Translations under genes and position numbers: made by a program
From: Arcobacter sp. F2176
Lineage (GTDB): Bacteria; Campylobacterota; Campylobacteria; Campylobacterales; Arcobacteraceae
NCBI RefSeq assembly: GCF_004116465.1
Contig: NZ_PDJV01000014.1
Location: forward strand, 1 to 64,000
Reading direction: 5' to 3'
Length of the DNA: 64,000 bases
Part shown: positions 1-7,646 of the stretch, piece after piece
How positions within the stretch are numbered: position 1 is the stretch's first letter
How the letters are laid out: every line of letters begins with the position of its first letter
The notes under the pieces: model-generated
The model's database searches: none
Told to the model about the DNA's origin: nothing
What the model saw: only the letters and a program-made list of their open reading frames with translations

Positions 1-468
1 TTAATCTATCCATCAAAGAAGTTGTTTTTGCATCAGTTTTTGTTGTATCTACTTTTGTTTCAGTTTTAGCTTCACTTTTTGTAGCATCAGTTTTTTCTAT
101 TTTGTCTGTATTTGTATCTTTTTTTACTTCTTTTACATTTGATTTTGTTTCTTGGATTAATCTATCCATCAAAGAAGTTGTTTTTGCATCAGTTTTTGTT
201 GTATCTACTTTTGTTTCAGTTTTAGCTTCACTTTTTGTAGCATCAGTTTTTTCTATTTTGTCTGTATTTGTATCTTTTTTTACTTCTTTTACATTTGATT
301 TTGTTTCTTGGATTAATCTATCCATCAAAGAAGTTGTTTTTGCATCAGTTTTTGTTGTATCTACTTTTGTTTCAGTTTTAGCTTCACTTTTTGTAGTATC
401 AGTTTTTTCTATTTTGTCTGTATTTGTATCTTTTTTTATTTCTTTTATATTTGGTTTTGTCTCATTTT
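1..468. repeat. 156-bp tandem repeat, three copies visible
   Basis: Units start at 1, 157 and 313, each opening with TTAATCTATCCATC on the plus strand. Copies 1-156 and 157-312 look identical. Copy 313-468 carries several substitutions, most at its far end. The period is 52 codons, so copy-number change keeps the reading frame. More copies may lie beyond the edge. Confidence 0.95.
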
Positions 469-619
469 CAGCATTTTCAATATCATTTTTTGCTTTTGAT
501 AAGAATTTGTCAAATATAGATTCACCCTCTTTTTTTTGAGAATTATTTTGTGCAATTTTGGAAGTATTTGTGATTTCTGTTGATTTTGGAGTAGTGAAAA
601 GTTCTAATTCATTGCTCAT
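1..619 (-). CDS. Repeat-rich flagellar protein, N-terminal part (FliK candidate), cut by window edge
   Basis: An open minus-strand frame begins at the ATG at 617-619, 9 nt after an AAGGAT ribosome site, and runs off the left edge, so the C-terminus is not visible. The visible 206 residues are hydrophilic, rich in Lys, Thr, Asp and Glu, and lack a signal peptide or membrane segment. From about residue 50 the protein is built of 52-residue tandem units, each with MDRLIQETKSN at one end; the unit nearest the N-terminus is diverged. It follows flgC in the flagellar run. A disordered, repeat-bearing N-terminal half would suit the hook-length ruler FliK, but the diagnostic C-terminal domain lies outside the window, so this name is an inference from position and composition. 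Confidence 0.45.
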   Translation of the reverse strand, partial: MSNELELFTTPKSTEITNTSKIAQNNSQKKEGESIFDKFLSKAKNDIENAENETKPNIKEIKKDTNTDKIEKTDTTKSEAKTETKVDTTKTDAKTTSLMDRLIQETKSNVKEVKKDTNTDKIEKTDATKSEAKTETKVDTTKTDAKTTSLMDRLIQETKSNVKEVKKDTNTDKIEKTDATKSEAKTETKVDTTKTDAKTTSLMDRL

Positions 620-641
620 TCTTTATCCTTATAAGGAGTTA

Positions 642-1100
642 TTATCTTAATAATTCTAATGTTTTCGTATCAATTGTTTTAGTAGTTGTAAAAGCGGAAA
701 CATTGGCTTCATAAGATCTCATAGCCTCTATTAAATCAACCATTTCTATAACAGGATTAATATTTGGATATGCAACATAACCATCTGCATTTGCATCTGG
801 ATGATCTGGTTCAAACTTCATAACAGGTTTATCTTTTGCTTCAACTATTTGTTTTATACCTACTCCACTTAAGTTTTTACTTGGAAGAGCAGACTGTTTA
901 TCTTGACTATCATTAGCTTTTAATTTTTCATTTTCACTTAATAACATCTCTTGAAAAACAACATTTTGTTTTTTATAAGGACCACCATCTGTAGAATGTG
1001 TAGTCTTAGCATTGGCAATATTCGCACTTACAACATTTATTCTTGTTCTTTGTGCACTCATTCCAGAGCTTGCTATATTATATCCATCAAAAAAACCCAT
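642..1100 (-). CDS. flgC: Flagellar proximal rod protein FlgC
   Basis: FlgC is a proximal rod subunit in the periplasm. The 152-residue protein has the rod/hook N-terminal signature (YNIASSGMSAQRTRINVVSANIANA, residues 7-31, quoted here only in part: SGMSAQRTRINVV and SANIANA) and the C-terminal helix with VDLIEAMRSYEANV, where axial proteins pack in the rod core. Length is normal for FlgC. It follows fliE by 13 bp and precedes the repeat-rich gene, so the three probably form one transcript. The fliE-flgC pairing is conserved in many flagellar systems, whereas flgB is 17 kb away here. Confidence 0.95.
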   Translation of the reverse strand: MGFFDGYNIASSGMSAQRTRINVVSANIANAKTTHSTDGGPYKKQNVVFQEMLLSENEKLKANDSQDKQSALPSKNLSGVGIKQIVEAKDKPVMKFEPDHPDANADGYVAYPNINPVIEMVDLIEAMRSYEANVSAFTTTKTIDTKTLELLR

Positions 1101-1113
1101 TATAACTCCAATC

Positions 1114-1416
1114 CTAAACTTGCATTGCCATTACTTGTTTAAATCCTGCCATTGCTTTATTTTTAACTTCTAGTGCAAGTTTTAATGTCAATTCTGCTTC
1201 TTCTATTTTAGAAACAGCTTCTTGCAAGTTTTCTACTTTTCCAGTTGCAATGTTTTCCATTGCTTTGTATCCATCAACTTGAGTATTATTTACTTCGTTA
1301 ACTGCATTTTTTAGCATTGAAGCAAATGATTCACCTTGATTTTCAGTTTCGTTTGTTTTTTGAACATTATTTTTATTAAAAACATTAGAAATGCCATTAA
1401 TTCCTGAAATATCCAT
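1114..1416 (-). CDS. fliE: Flagellar hook-basal body protein FliE
   Basis: FliE joins the MS ring and export gate to the proximal rod. The 100-residue protein has the family core: SFASMLKNAVNEVN near residues 30-43, then a helix with the conserved pattern EEAELTLKLALEVKNKAM and a C-terminal GFKQVMAMQV. It lies between a small membrane protein gene and flgC with short gaps, so it is co-transcribed with them. Length and motifs are typical. Confidence 0.95.
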   Translation of the reverse strand: MDISGINGISNVFNKNNVQKTNETENQGESFASMLKNAVNEVNNTQVDGYKAMENIATGKVENLQEAVSKIEEAELTLKLALEVKNKAMAGFKQVMAMQV

Positions 1417-1427
1417 TTAATACTCCT

Positions 1428-1754
1428 CTAACTTGTCGTACTAGTATTTTTACTATTTGAGTCAGTTGTTGTTAACTCACTTAATAATTCATCAATTTTT
1501 TGCGTATGATATTTAAAATCCAACTCAGCTTTTTTATTATCAAGGTTAAACAAAAGTATTAACAATGATAACATTACATTTGACAATGTTTTAAAAAAAA
1601 TTGTTGCAAAAATAATACCTAACACAATTTCCATGGGTGTAAATAAACTTACATTGAATAAAAAAAATAAAGATATACCAAAGAAACCAGTTGCTACATA
1701 AAATCGTAAAATTCCACTTGCAATAACTGTTTTTGAAAATCTTTCTATAATCAC
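1428..1754 (-). CDS. Small membrane protein of unknown function
   Basis: I do not recognise this family. The 108-residue protein starts at a GTG codon and has two to three hydrophobic stretches (roughly residues 12-35, 40-55 and 58-70), followed by a charged C-terminal tail that ends in a Ser/Thr/Asn-rich run. It sits 14 bp after flhG and 11 bp before fliE on the same strand, so co-expression with flagellar assembly genes is likely. It is not a recognisable export-gate subunit (FliP, FliQ, FliR) or FliL. Any flagellar role is inferred only from position. Confidence 0.6.
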   Translation of the reverse strand: MIIERFSKTVIASGILRFYVATGFFGISLFFLFNVSLFTPMEIVLGIIFATIFFKTLSNVMLSLLILLFNLDNKKAELDFKYHTQKIDELLSELTTTDSNSKNTSTTS

Positions 1755-1768
1755 TTTTTATCCAAACT

Positions 1769-2593
1769 CTATTTATTTAATTTTTTTAGCAATGAACTAA
1801 CAATAAACTCCAATTCCCTTGTAACTAGTTGATCTTCAAACTCATTTACAAATAATTTTCTCAATCTTCCAGTTGTAGAAATATTTTTAGAACTGCTTAC
1901 ATTACCCATATATTCTATCATAAAATTTGGATTTAATCTATTTTTGAGAGCTAGGTTCTGCAATGAATTAGTTATAGATTCCCCTATTTTATAGTTTTTT
2001 GTATGATTAAAAGATAACATAAGCGAACTTTTATCTTTGGAAAGCATTTTCATCAAAGCGTATACATCTGTTAAAGCACTAGGATCTGTTGTAGTTAAAG
2101 CTAAAATATTACCAGAAATTGATAAAAATTCCTTCACATATTCATTTAATCCAGCTCCTGTATCAATTAATACAATATCAAAAACTTCTATATCAATTAC
2201 ATCTTGTACAATTCGTGCTAACACTAAGCTATTTGAGTGTTTAGAATATTGATAGCCACTTTTACCAGCAATCAATGTGATATTTGGATATTTAGTTTGA
2301 ATAAATACTTCTTTTAAATTAGCTTTACCATCAATATAATCAAAGAGAGTTAAAGTAGGTTTTACATCAAAAAGAACTTGCATATTTGCCAAGCCAATAT
2401 CTGCATCAATTACCGCAACTTTTAACCCCCTTTTTGCTAATAAAGAGGCTATATTTGCAGTAAATGTTGACTTGCCAACTCCACCTTTTCCAGAAGTTAT
2501 TGTTAATAATTTAGTATTAGAAGGATTAATCTTTTGTTTTCTTTTTGTAAGATTAATTAATTTATTTGCTTGTGTAGAAATAGTGTTAATCAA
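1769..2593 (-). CDS. flhG: Flagellar number regulator FlhG (FleN), MinD-like ATPase
   Basis: FlhG is a MinD/ParA-type ATPase that works with FlhF to limit flagellar number and place flagella at the pole. The 274-residue protein has the deviant Walker A motif SGKGGVGKST near residue 33, then VIDADIGLANMQ (switch region) and VLIDTGAGLNEYV (Walker B). A basic N-terminal segment precedes the ATPase fold, as in other FlhG proteins. The start is a TTG preceded by AGGA at 8 nt. The gene follows flhF by 9 bp, the usual order. Confidence 0.92.
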   Translation of the reverse strand: MINTISTQANKLINLTKRKQKINPSNTKLLTITSGKGGVGKSTFTANIASLLAKRGLKVAVIDADIGLANMQVLFDVKPTLTLFDYIDGKANLKEVFIQTKYPNITLIAGKSGYQYSKHSNSLVLARIVQDVIDIEVFDIVLIDTGAGLNEYVKEFLSISGNILALTTTDPSALTDVYALMKMLSKDKSSLMLSFNHTKNYKIGESITNSLQNLALKNRLNPNFMIEYMGNVSSSKNISTTGRLRKLFVNEFEDQLVTRELEFIVSSLLKKLNK

Positions 2594-2602
2594 TTTTTTT
2601 TC

Positions 2603-3763
2603 CTATTTAACACATGTATGATTCATAAAACAATCAATTAAAAATGATGAATTAGATACTACCAAATCATCAGGAACATTCTGCCCAATTGACATATAAG
2701 TGATAGATTTTTTAGTTTTGTGGGAAAAAGAGATTAAGTTTCCAAAACTTTTTGTTTCATCAAGTTTTGTAAAAGTCAAATAATCAATATTTAATCTTGA
2801 ATAATTTGTATAAATATCCATTAAATCACTTTGTTTAACATTTGCAGGAAGAACTAATACTTTTTCAATTGGAAGTTCATCTACTTTTTTTTGAAATTCA
2901 TTTATTAATTCTATTTTATCTATATCATATTGACTAGAACCTGCTGTATCAATGAAAATATAATTACAATCTTTTAACCTTAACAATGATTCTACTAAAT
3001 CTTCTGGTTTTTTAACAATTTCTAAAGGTAGTCTCATTATGTTTGTATACGCTTGTAATTGTTCAATCGCACCAACTCTAAATGAATCAAGTGTTACAAC
3101 ACCAACTTTATAGTTTTCTCCTAATTTATAAGCATAACGAGCTGCTAATTTTGCTATGGTGGTTGTTTTACCAACTCCTGTAGGTCCTACCATCATCATT
3201 ATTTTTCTTTGATGTTTTCTAAGTGGCACCTCATTTTTAATAGGAATTATTCTTCTTAATATTAATTTAAAAAAATCATTAATCTTATGGGGATTAGATT
3301 TCATAGCAACAGGTAATTGTTTAATTGTTTTTTTCATAATAGTATATGTCATCTCTTGATCAAATTCATTTGATTCAAATAAATTGTAAATATCCACAAA
3401 TTCAGGTGGTATAGTTAAATCATAAAGTTGTGACTTAGGATCCCAAATTGATTTTTGAACTTGTTCTATTGCATCTTGCATTTTAAGAATTTCTTCTTTA
3501 AAATCATACACTTTTGCAGAGAAATCTTTATCTTTTAATTTACCATTACTTGTTATAATCTTTTTTGTAAAAGATGATGGTTTTTTATTCTTATTTACAT
3601 CATAATCTTCTTCTAAAGCAACCACAACTTCATACATACTCTTTTTGCTATCTGGATCTGAGATTTTTTTTGTAGAAATTACTATTGCATCTTCTCCACA
3701 CTCTTCTTGGGCTTTTCTCAAAGCCTTTGTTGGTGTTTCACCTAAAAATGATAGCATATTCAT
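2603..3763 (-). CDS. flhF: Flagellar biosynthesis GTPase FlhF
   Basis: FlhF is an SRP-type GTPase that marks the cell pole for flagellar assembly. In the 386-residue protein a variable basic N-terminal region and an N domain precede the G domain, with G1 motif GPTGVGKTTTIAKLA near residue 193, TLDSFRVGAIEQL (G2 region), IDTAGSSQYD (G3) and TKLDETKSFG (G4). The last two separate it from Ffh, which is at 24847-26202. The start overlaps the flgA stop by 4 nt (ATGA), so it is translationally coupled to flgA upstream; flhG follows. Confidence 0.95.
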   Translation of the reverse strand: MNMLSFLGETPTKALRKAQEECGEDAIVISTKKISDPDSKKSMYEVVVALEEDYDVNKNKKPSSFTKKIITSNGKLKDKDFSAKVYDFKEEILKMQDAIEQVQKSIWDPKSQLYDLTIPPEFVDIYNLFESNEFDQEMTYTIMKKTIKQLPVAMKSNPHKINDFFKLILRRIIPIKNEVPLRKHQRKIMMMVGPTGVGKTTTIAKLAARYAYKLGENYKVGVVTLDSFRVGAIEQLQAYTNIMRLPLEIVKKPEDLVESLLRLKDCNYIFIDTAGSSQYDIDKIELINEFQKKVDELPIEKVLVLPANVKQSDLMDIYTNYSRLNIDYLTFTKLDETKSFGNLISFSHKTKKSITYMSIGQNVPDDLVVSNSSFLIDCFMNHTCVK

Positions 3764-4161
3764 TTATCTCTTCCATCTTTGTAAATTTTTTCTACTTTTC
3801 CATTCTCTTTTCTTATTTTAATATATTCATCATTCTCATACATTATTTTACCAGGTGTTTCAATTTGTATTGAACCAAAACTAAATATAACTCTATTAGA
3901 ATCTTCTTTTTTTAAGTCACTATGACAAATAATTTTATCTTTTTGTAAATACTTACTTGTAAAATATTTTCTTTCTTTTAATTCTTTTAAACTAATAGGC
4001 TTACAATCATCAGGTAATTTTTCTATTTGTAAAATAGCAACATTAGATGGAGTTAACGCACTTCTAAAAGGAATATCAACTTTTGCAATAATGACTTCAT
4101 ATGAAAAAAGTTTTAAAGTAAAAAGAAAAAATAGACAAAATAAACTAAACTTTAATTTCAA
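3760..4161 (-). CDS. flgA: Short FlgA-like P-ring assembly chaperone
   Basis: FlgA is a periplasmic chaperone for P-ring (FlgI) assembly. The 133-residue protein has an N-terminal signal peptide (hydrophobic core FSLFCLFFLFTLKLF), then an SAF-like segment (AKVDIPFRSALTPSNVAI, and KYLQKDKIICHSDLKK) and a C-terminal beta part with IQIETPGKIMYEND and IKIRKENGKV, like the end of FlgA. It is shorter than most FlgA proteins, which carry an extra N-terminal domain. The TTG start is preceded by a strong GGAGG at 8 nt and overlaps the upstream gene by 17 bp. The assignment rests on fold pattern and neighbours. Confidence 0.65.
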   Translation of the reverse strand: MKLKFSLFCLFFLFTLKLFSYEVIIAKVDIPFRSALTPSNVAILQIEKLPDDCKPISLKELKERKYFTSKYLQKDKIICHSDLKKEDSNRVIFSFGSIQIETPGKIMYENDEYIKIRKENGKVEKIYKDGRDK

Positions 4162-4522
4162 CTATATTTCCTCCACTCTGACTTGTTAATTCTTCAACTA
4201 TGTCTTTATACATTTGTTGAATTGGAAGAACAATTGAAGCTAATTTAGCATTTAATAAATGTAGTTCTTTTAACTCTTCTTCTAAACTATCTACATCATT
4301 TCTATAGGCATTAATATCAACACCTTCTTGCATTTTATTAACTAACTCTTCATTTAATTTTTTTCTTAATTCAATTATTTCATTCATATACTCTTGTTTG
4401 TTATCATTTCTATCTAAAAGTTTTTCATGATGAGCAGCTTTTATATCTTCAATATCACTATTTATTAAATCTTTCATCTTATTAACTAAAGAACTCATTT
4501 CATCTGTAATATTTTTAATCAT
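4145..4522 (-). CDS. FlgN-like coiled-coil export chaperone (tentative)
   Basis: The 125-residue protein is almost wholly helical by pattern: heptads of Leu/Ile with many Lys and Glu from residue 5 to 110, with no signal peptide or membrane segment. Size, helicity and position just after flgJ suit FlgN, the cytoplasmic chaperone for hook-junction proteins FlgK and FlgL, but the family is weakly conserved and I cannot point to a diagnostic residue. It overlaps the flgA start by 17 bp, so translation is probably coupled. Confidence 0.45.
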   Translation of the reverse strand: MIKNITDEMSSLVNKMKDLINSDIEDIKAAHHEKLLDRNDNKQEYMNEIIELRKKLNEELVNKMQEGVDINAYRNDVDSLEEELKELHLLNAKLASIVLPIQQMYKDIVEELTSQSGGNIVEIKV

Positions 4523-4535
4523 GTTATTGCCTAAT

Positions 4536-4829
4536 TTAACTATTTTTTTTACTCAAAAAATCATACAACATATCACTAATACCCATTCCACCTGCAACAT
4601 CATTTGAAACAGCATCAGTGTACATTCCTTTAATTATGTCAGAACCTGCACCCTCTCCAGCTATAGGAGAAGACTTTAAAGAAACATCCATAATTTCTTT
4701 TAAAAAAAATGATTCAAAATTATCACATACTTCTTTTAACTTTTTATCATTTAAATTTTTAGTATTTACATTATCAAATTTTTTTTGGTTTAATGTTGAT
4801 ACATCAACATTATTTGTTAAATCCATCAT
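4536..4829 (-). CDS. flgJ: FlgJ-like rod-binding protein without muramidase domain
   Basis: The 97-residue protein corresponds to the N-terminal rod-binding domain of FlgJ: CDNFESFFLKEIMDVSL near residues 35-51, then AGSDIIKGMYTDAVSNDVA and GGMGISDMLYDFL. This domain caps the growing rod. The C-terminal peptidoglycan hydrolase domain found in enterobacterial FlgJ is absent, as is common in Campylobacterota, so a separate lytic enzyme must open the wall. The start overlaps the stator B gene stop by 4 nt (ATGA). Confidence 0.88.
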   Translation of the reverse strand: MMDLTNNVDVSTLNQKKFDNVNTKNLNDKKLKEVCDNFESFFLKEIMDVSLKSSPIAGEGAGSDIIKGMYTDAVSNDVAGGMGISDMLYDFLSKKNS

Positions 4830-5596
4830 TGTTCCAACCTATCAAAGAAATTTTCTTTTTCTAATATATTCTTTTGTTCCGTTGCAGAAACAAATCTTAT
4901 TTCAACTCTTCTATTTTCAACTGCATTTTCACTTTTGGGTCTATAAGAACTGTATGCGGAAACTTTCAATTGAGAAGGATCAATACGATTTTTAATTAAT
5001 TCTTTTACAACTGAAATAGCTCTTAGTGCAGAAATATCCCAACCATCTCTTGGTATAGTATCACTTTTGAAATTACTTCTATCTGTATATCCTATTATTT
5101 CTATATCAAATGTTTGAGGCATAGTTCTAATTACCCTTGCAATTTTAGAAATAAAATTCTTTGCTGACCTATTTGACAAGTTATATTCTCCTTCATTAAA
5201 CATAATTGAAGAAGGAATATCTAAGGTAAACTCATTATTACCCTCAGTAATTTGTACTTGCTCACTTTGAGTTGAAACTTGTTCATTAATCTCTTGAGCA
5301 ATTTGACTCATCTCATCGGCAGCTGCTGCTGTATCTTGTGCATTACTATCTGCATCATTTGATGCCTCTTTTGAGGTATTAGTTGATTCATCTCTTTTTA
5401 CTGTATCTTGTGTTTGATCTAAAAAGCCCATAGCTTTTCTCATTATATCAAAATACTCTTCTACTTTCTTTTTATCCATCACGGCCATAGACAATAAAAG
5501 AATAAAAAAAGTAAGTAACAAAGACATTAAATCACCAAATTGTACTAACCAACCTGGCAAACATTTTGGGCAATCAGGACACTTTTTTTCAGCCAT
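4826..5596 (-). CDS. Flagellar stator protein B, PomB-type
   Basis: This is the plug and peptidoglycan-anchoring half of the flagellar stator. The 256-residue protein opens with a Cys/Pro-rich stretch, then the single membrane helix with LVQFGDLMSLLLTFFILLL, where Asp22 is the expected ion-binding residue. A long acidic linker (about residues 60-115) leads to an OmpA-like domain with GYTDRSNF and NRRVEIRF. The PGWLVQFGDLMSLL pattern is close to sodium-driven PomB of Vibrio and unlike the proton-type MotB of Helicobacter. It follows the A subunit by 12 bp. Ion type is inferred from similarity. Confidence 0.9.
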   Translation of the reverse strand: MAEKKCPDCPKCLPGWLVQFGDLMSLLLTFFILLLSMAVMDKKKVEEYFDIMRKAMGFLDQTQDTVKRDESTNTSKEASNDADSNAQDTAAAADEMSQIAQEINEQVSTQSEQVQITEGNNEFTLDIPSSIMFNEGEYNLSNRSAKNFISKIARVIRTMPQTFDIEIIGYTDRSNFKSDTIPRDGWDISALRAISVVKELIKNRIDPSQLKVSAYSSYRPKSENAVENRRVEIRFVSATEQKNILEKENFFDRLEQ

Positions 5597-5608
5597 TATT
5601 ATACTTTA

Positions 5609-6364
5609 TCATTGAGGTGATTCAACTAAGATTGCATTTAATTTCATCTTTATATTACCAATTGACTCTTCTGCTGCAATCATTGAAGTACCAGTAATTA
5701 TTACTTCGCATGCTGTTACTTCAGTTTTATGTTTCTGATCTAATTTTGACTCAATTAATCCAGCTATTAAAGTACCAATTAATGCACCATACAGTGTTGT
5801 AATCAAGGCAACTGCCATTGCAGGACCAACTGCTGCAGGATCAGAAAGGTTAGCAAGCATAGCAACAAGACCAACAAGTGTTCCAATCATACCCATAGAA
5901 CCTGCGGTTCCACCAATATTTGAAAAAACACCTATTAATGAAGTATGTCTTTTATCCATATGCTCTAACTTTAGCTCTAACAAAGGTACTAATACATCAG
6001 GCTTAGTACCATCTACAAGCAATTGAAATGCCTCTTTAAAAAAAGCATTTGATTCACTTAAAACTTTTTGTTCTATTTGCATAACACCATGTTTTTTTAC
6101 TTCAGTTGCATAAAAAATGATTTTTTCAATCAATTCAGGAAGTGGCTCAACTTTCGATTCATTCATAGCAATTTTAAATCCAGCACCAACTCTTTTTAAT
6201 TCACTTGGTTGAAATTGCCCTGCAGTTACAGCAATAGTTCCCCCAAATACAATGGCAACAGAAGGGATATCAATGTATGGACCAAAGCCAACTCCCCCTA
6301 ATATAATTGCAAGAGCAATTAGAGCCCAACCAGCAGCTAATCCTCCAACCGTAGTTTTATCCAT
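5609..6364 (-). CDS. Flagellar stator protein A, PomA-type
   Basis: This is the channel-forming half of the stator, with four membrane helices. The 251-residue protein has helices at about 8-28 and 33-50, a cytoplasmic loop of about 95 residues, and helices 3 and 4 with GMIGTLVGLVAMLANL and PAMAVALITTLYGALIG, nearly the same as in Vibrio PomA. Charged residues in the loop (for example KLEHMDKRHTS) sit where FliG contacts are known. It lies 3 bp downstream of fliY and 12 bp upstream of stator B, so rotor and stator genes share an operon. Confidence 0.92.
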   Translation of the reverse strand: MDKTTVGGLAAGWALIALAIILGGVGFGPYIDIPSVAIVFGGTIAVTAGQFQPSELKRVGAGFKIAMNESKVEPLPELIEKIIFYATEVKKHGVMQIEQKVLSESNAFFKEAFQLLVDGTKPDVLVPLLELKLEHMDKRHTSLIGVFSNIGGTAGSMGMIGTLVGLVAMLANLSDPAAVGPAMAVALITTLYGALIGTLIAGLIESKLDQKHKTEVTACEVIITGTSMIAAEESIGNIKMKLNAILVESPQ

Positions 6365-6367
6365 ATC

Positions 6368-7252
6368 TTATCCTAATCCTAATTGACTTAATCGTGATGA
6401 ATCATTTCCAATATTCTTAATTTTTAAACCAAATTTCCCTTCAACAATAACTGCTTCACCTTCTCCAATTTTAATTCCATTTACCAAAATATCTAATGGT
6501 TCATTTACCATTTGTTCTAATTCTATAATCTCACCAACATCCCATTTTAAGATGTCTTTTAACAAAAATAATTTTGTTCCAAGTCTAACACTCAGTTTTA
6601 ATTTTATGTCAAAAAGAAGTTTAAGATTTTTTGAGGATTCATCAGATAATAAAGAATCAATATTACCAGAAGTAGGTAAAGATGAATAATTTTGAGAAGA
6701 ACTATTTTCATCACTTGAAGTACTGCTTGTCTCTTTTCCTGTTATTTCTGAAAGAAAAGGAAGTATAACATCATCAAAAGATATAATAACTTCAGATATT
6801 TTATTATCTAAATTCAGTTTAAAGGAATAAGTATTTTCATCATTATTTTTTCCATTACATTCAATGATTTTTGAACCAAGAACTTCATGCTTAAGTCCTG
6901 AGATATCAGGAAAACCTTGAGCATTAACTGATGTTGAAATACTTCCACATATATTAGAGACTATCTCATTTATTGCATCTGTTATTTCATCATCAATGTG
7001 TTCTTTTAAATCTCCTGTTCCACCAAGCATTAAATATTCAAATCTTGCGGCACTAGAAGTTGGAATAAAAAAGTTCCAAGTTGATGAAGTATTTTTAAAT
7101 TCAAATTTAACATCAATCTCAACACATTGAGAAGAATCAACTTTTGAAAAGTCAGCTTTTTCAACATTTTCACATTTGGTCGATTGAGAGAGCAATTGTT
7201 CCAGAGTATTAGATAGCTCATCTCTTAAAATATTTGATAAATCTGATGCCAA
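6368..7252 (-). CDS. fliY: Flagellar C-ring protein FliY (CheC-like plus FliN domain)
   Basis: FliY is a rotor-switch protein found in Campylobacterota and Firmicutes. The 294-residue protein has an N-terminal CheC/FliM-like part (about residues 5-175, with EITDAINEIVSNICGS), a Ser/Asn-rich linker and a C-terminal FliN/SpoA domain with SVRLGTKLFLLKDIL, NEPLDILVNGIKIGEGEAV and KFGLKIKNI. I see no clear N-terminal CheY-binding motif. The frame starts at a TTG at 7250-7252 with AAGG 7 nt before; no closer ATG is in frame. A separate short fliN is at 14542-14829. Confidence 0.88.
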   Translation of the reverse strand: MASDLSNILRDELSNTLEQLLSQSTKCENVEKADFSKVDSSQCVEIDVKFEFKNTSSTWNFFIPTSSAARFEYLMLGGTGDLKEHIDDEITDAINEIVSNICGSISTSVNAQGFPDISGLKHEVLGSKIIECNGKNNDENTYSFKLNLDNKISEVIISFDDVILPFLSEITGKETSSTSSDENSSSQNYSSLPTSGNIDSLLSDESSKNLKLLFDIKLKLSVRLGTKLFLLKDILKWDVGEIIELEQMVNEPLDILVNGIKIGEGEAVIVEGKFGLKIKNIGNDSSRLSQLGLG

Positions 7253-7265
7253 AGCTAAACCTTAA

Positions 7266-7583
7266 TTAATTATTTTTATCTAAATTATCTACTAACTCAT
7301 GTAAATGAGCTTTTACTTTCATCATATCTTCTGTTGGATATTTAAATTCAGCATTACCTCTTGTAACTTTTACAAAAAAGTCTTGTGTATCTTTATTGTA
7401 ACCAAATTTTACATTATCCAAAACAACTTCATTTATCTTTTCGCTTTGCTCGTTTGTTTTGGCATTTTTATATTTTTCATCAGGAACAATCTTATCTTTT
7501 TCATCAACTTCTTGTACTTTCTGAATCTTAACATCATAATTTGCTTTTGCAGCGTCGATTTCAGGTAATCTACCAATTTCCAT
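7266..7583 (-). CDS. FlaG-like protein
   Basis: The 105-residue soluble protein has a charged N-terminal half and a C-terminal half of the pattern NVKFGYNKDTQDFFVKVT followed by YPTEDMMKVKAHL. This matches the layout of FlaG (beta hairpin with FxyN, then a Pro-Glu-containing helix), a protein that affects flagellar filament length in Campylobacter. The typical IREIP motif is only loosely kept (FKYPTED). It has its own promoter-like TATAAT box at 7614-7619 and an AAGGAG ribosome site, and it leads the fliY-stator operon. Confidence 0.55.
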   Translation of the reverse strand: MEIGRLPEIDAAKANYDVKIQKVQEVDEKDKIVPDEKYKNAKTNEQSEKINEVVLDNVKFGYNKDTQDFFVKVTRGNAEFKYPTEDMMKVKAHLHELVDNLDKNN

Positions 7584-7613
7584 AGCTTCTCCTTTATCAA
7601 TTCATTTTAAAAT

Positions 7614-7619
7614 ATTATA
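7614..7619 (-). promoter_or_regulatory. -10 box for flaG-like/fliY/stator operon
   Basis: On the minus strand GATATAATATT gives a perfect TATAAT 31 bp before the flaG-like ATG, with AT-rich sequence upstream and no clear -35. This is the usual look of a vegetative promoter in Campylobacterota. Confidence 0.5.
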
Positions 7620-7646
7620 TCTAAAAAAATTTAAATTAATAAAAAA

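Noticed and set aside
102-539. Long plus-strand open frame rich in Ser, Phe and Val over the tandem repeats
   Set aside because: It is the antisense of the minus-strand repeat gene, which has a proper ATG, ribosome site and flagellar neighbours. Its length comes from the repeats having no stops in that frame.
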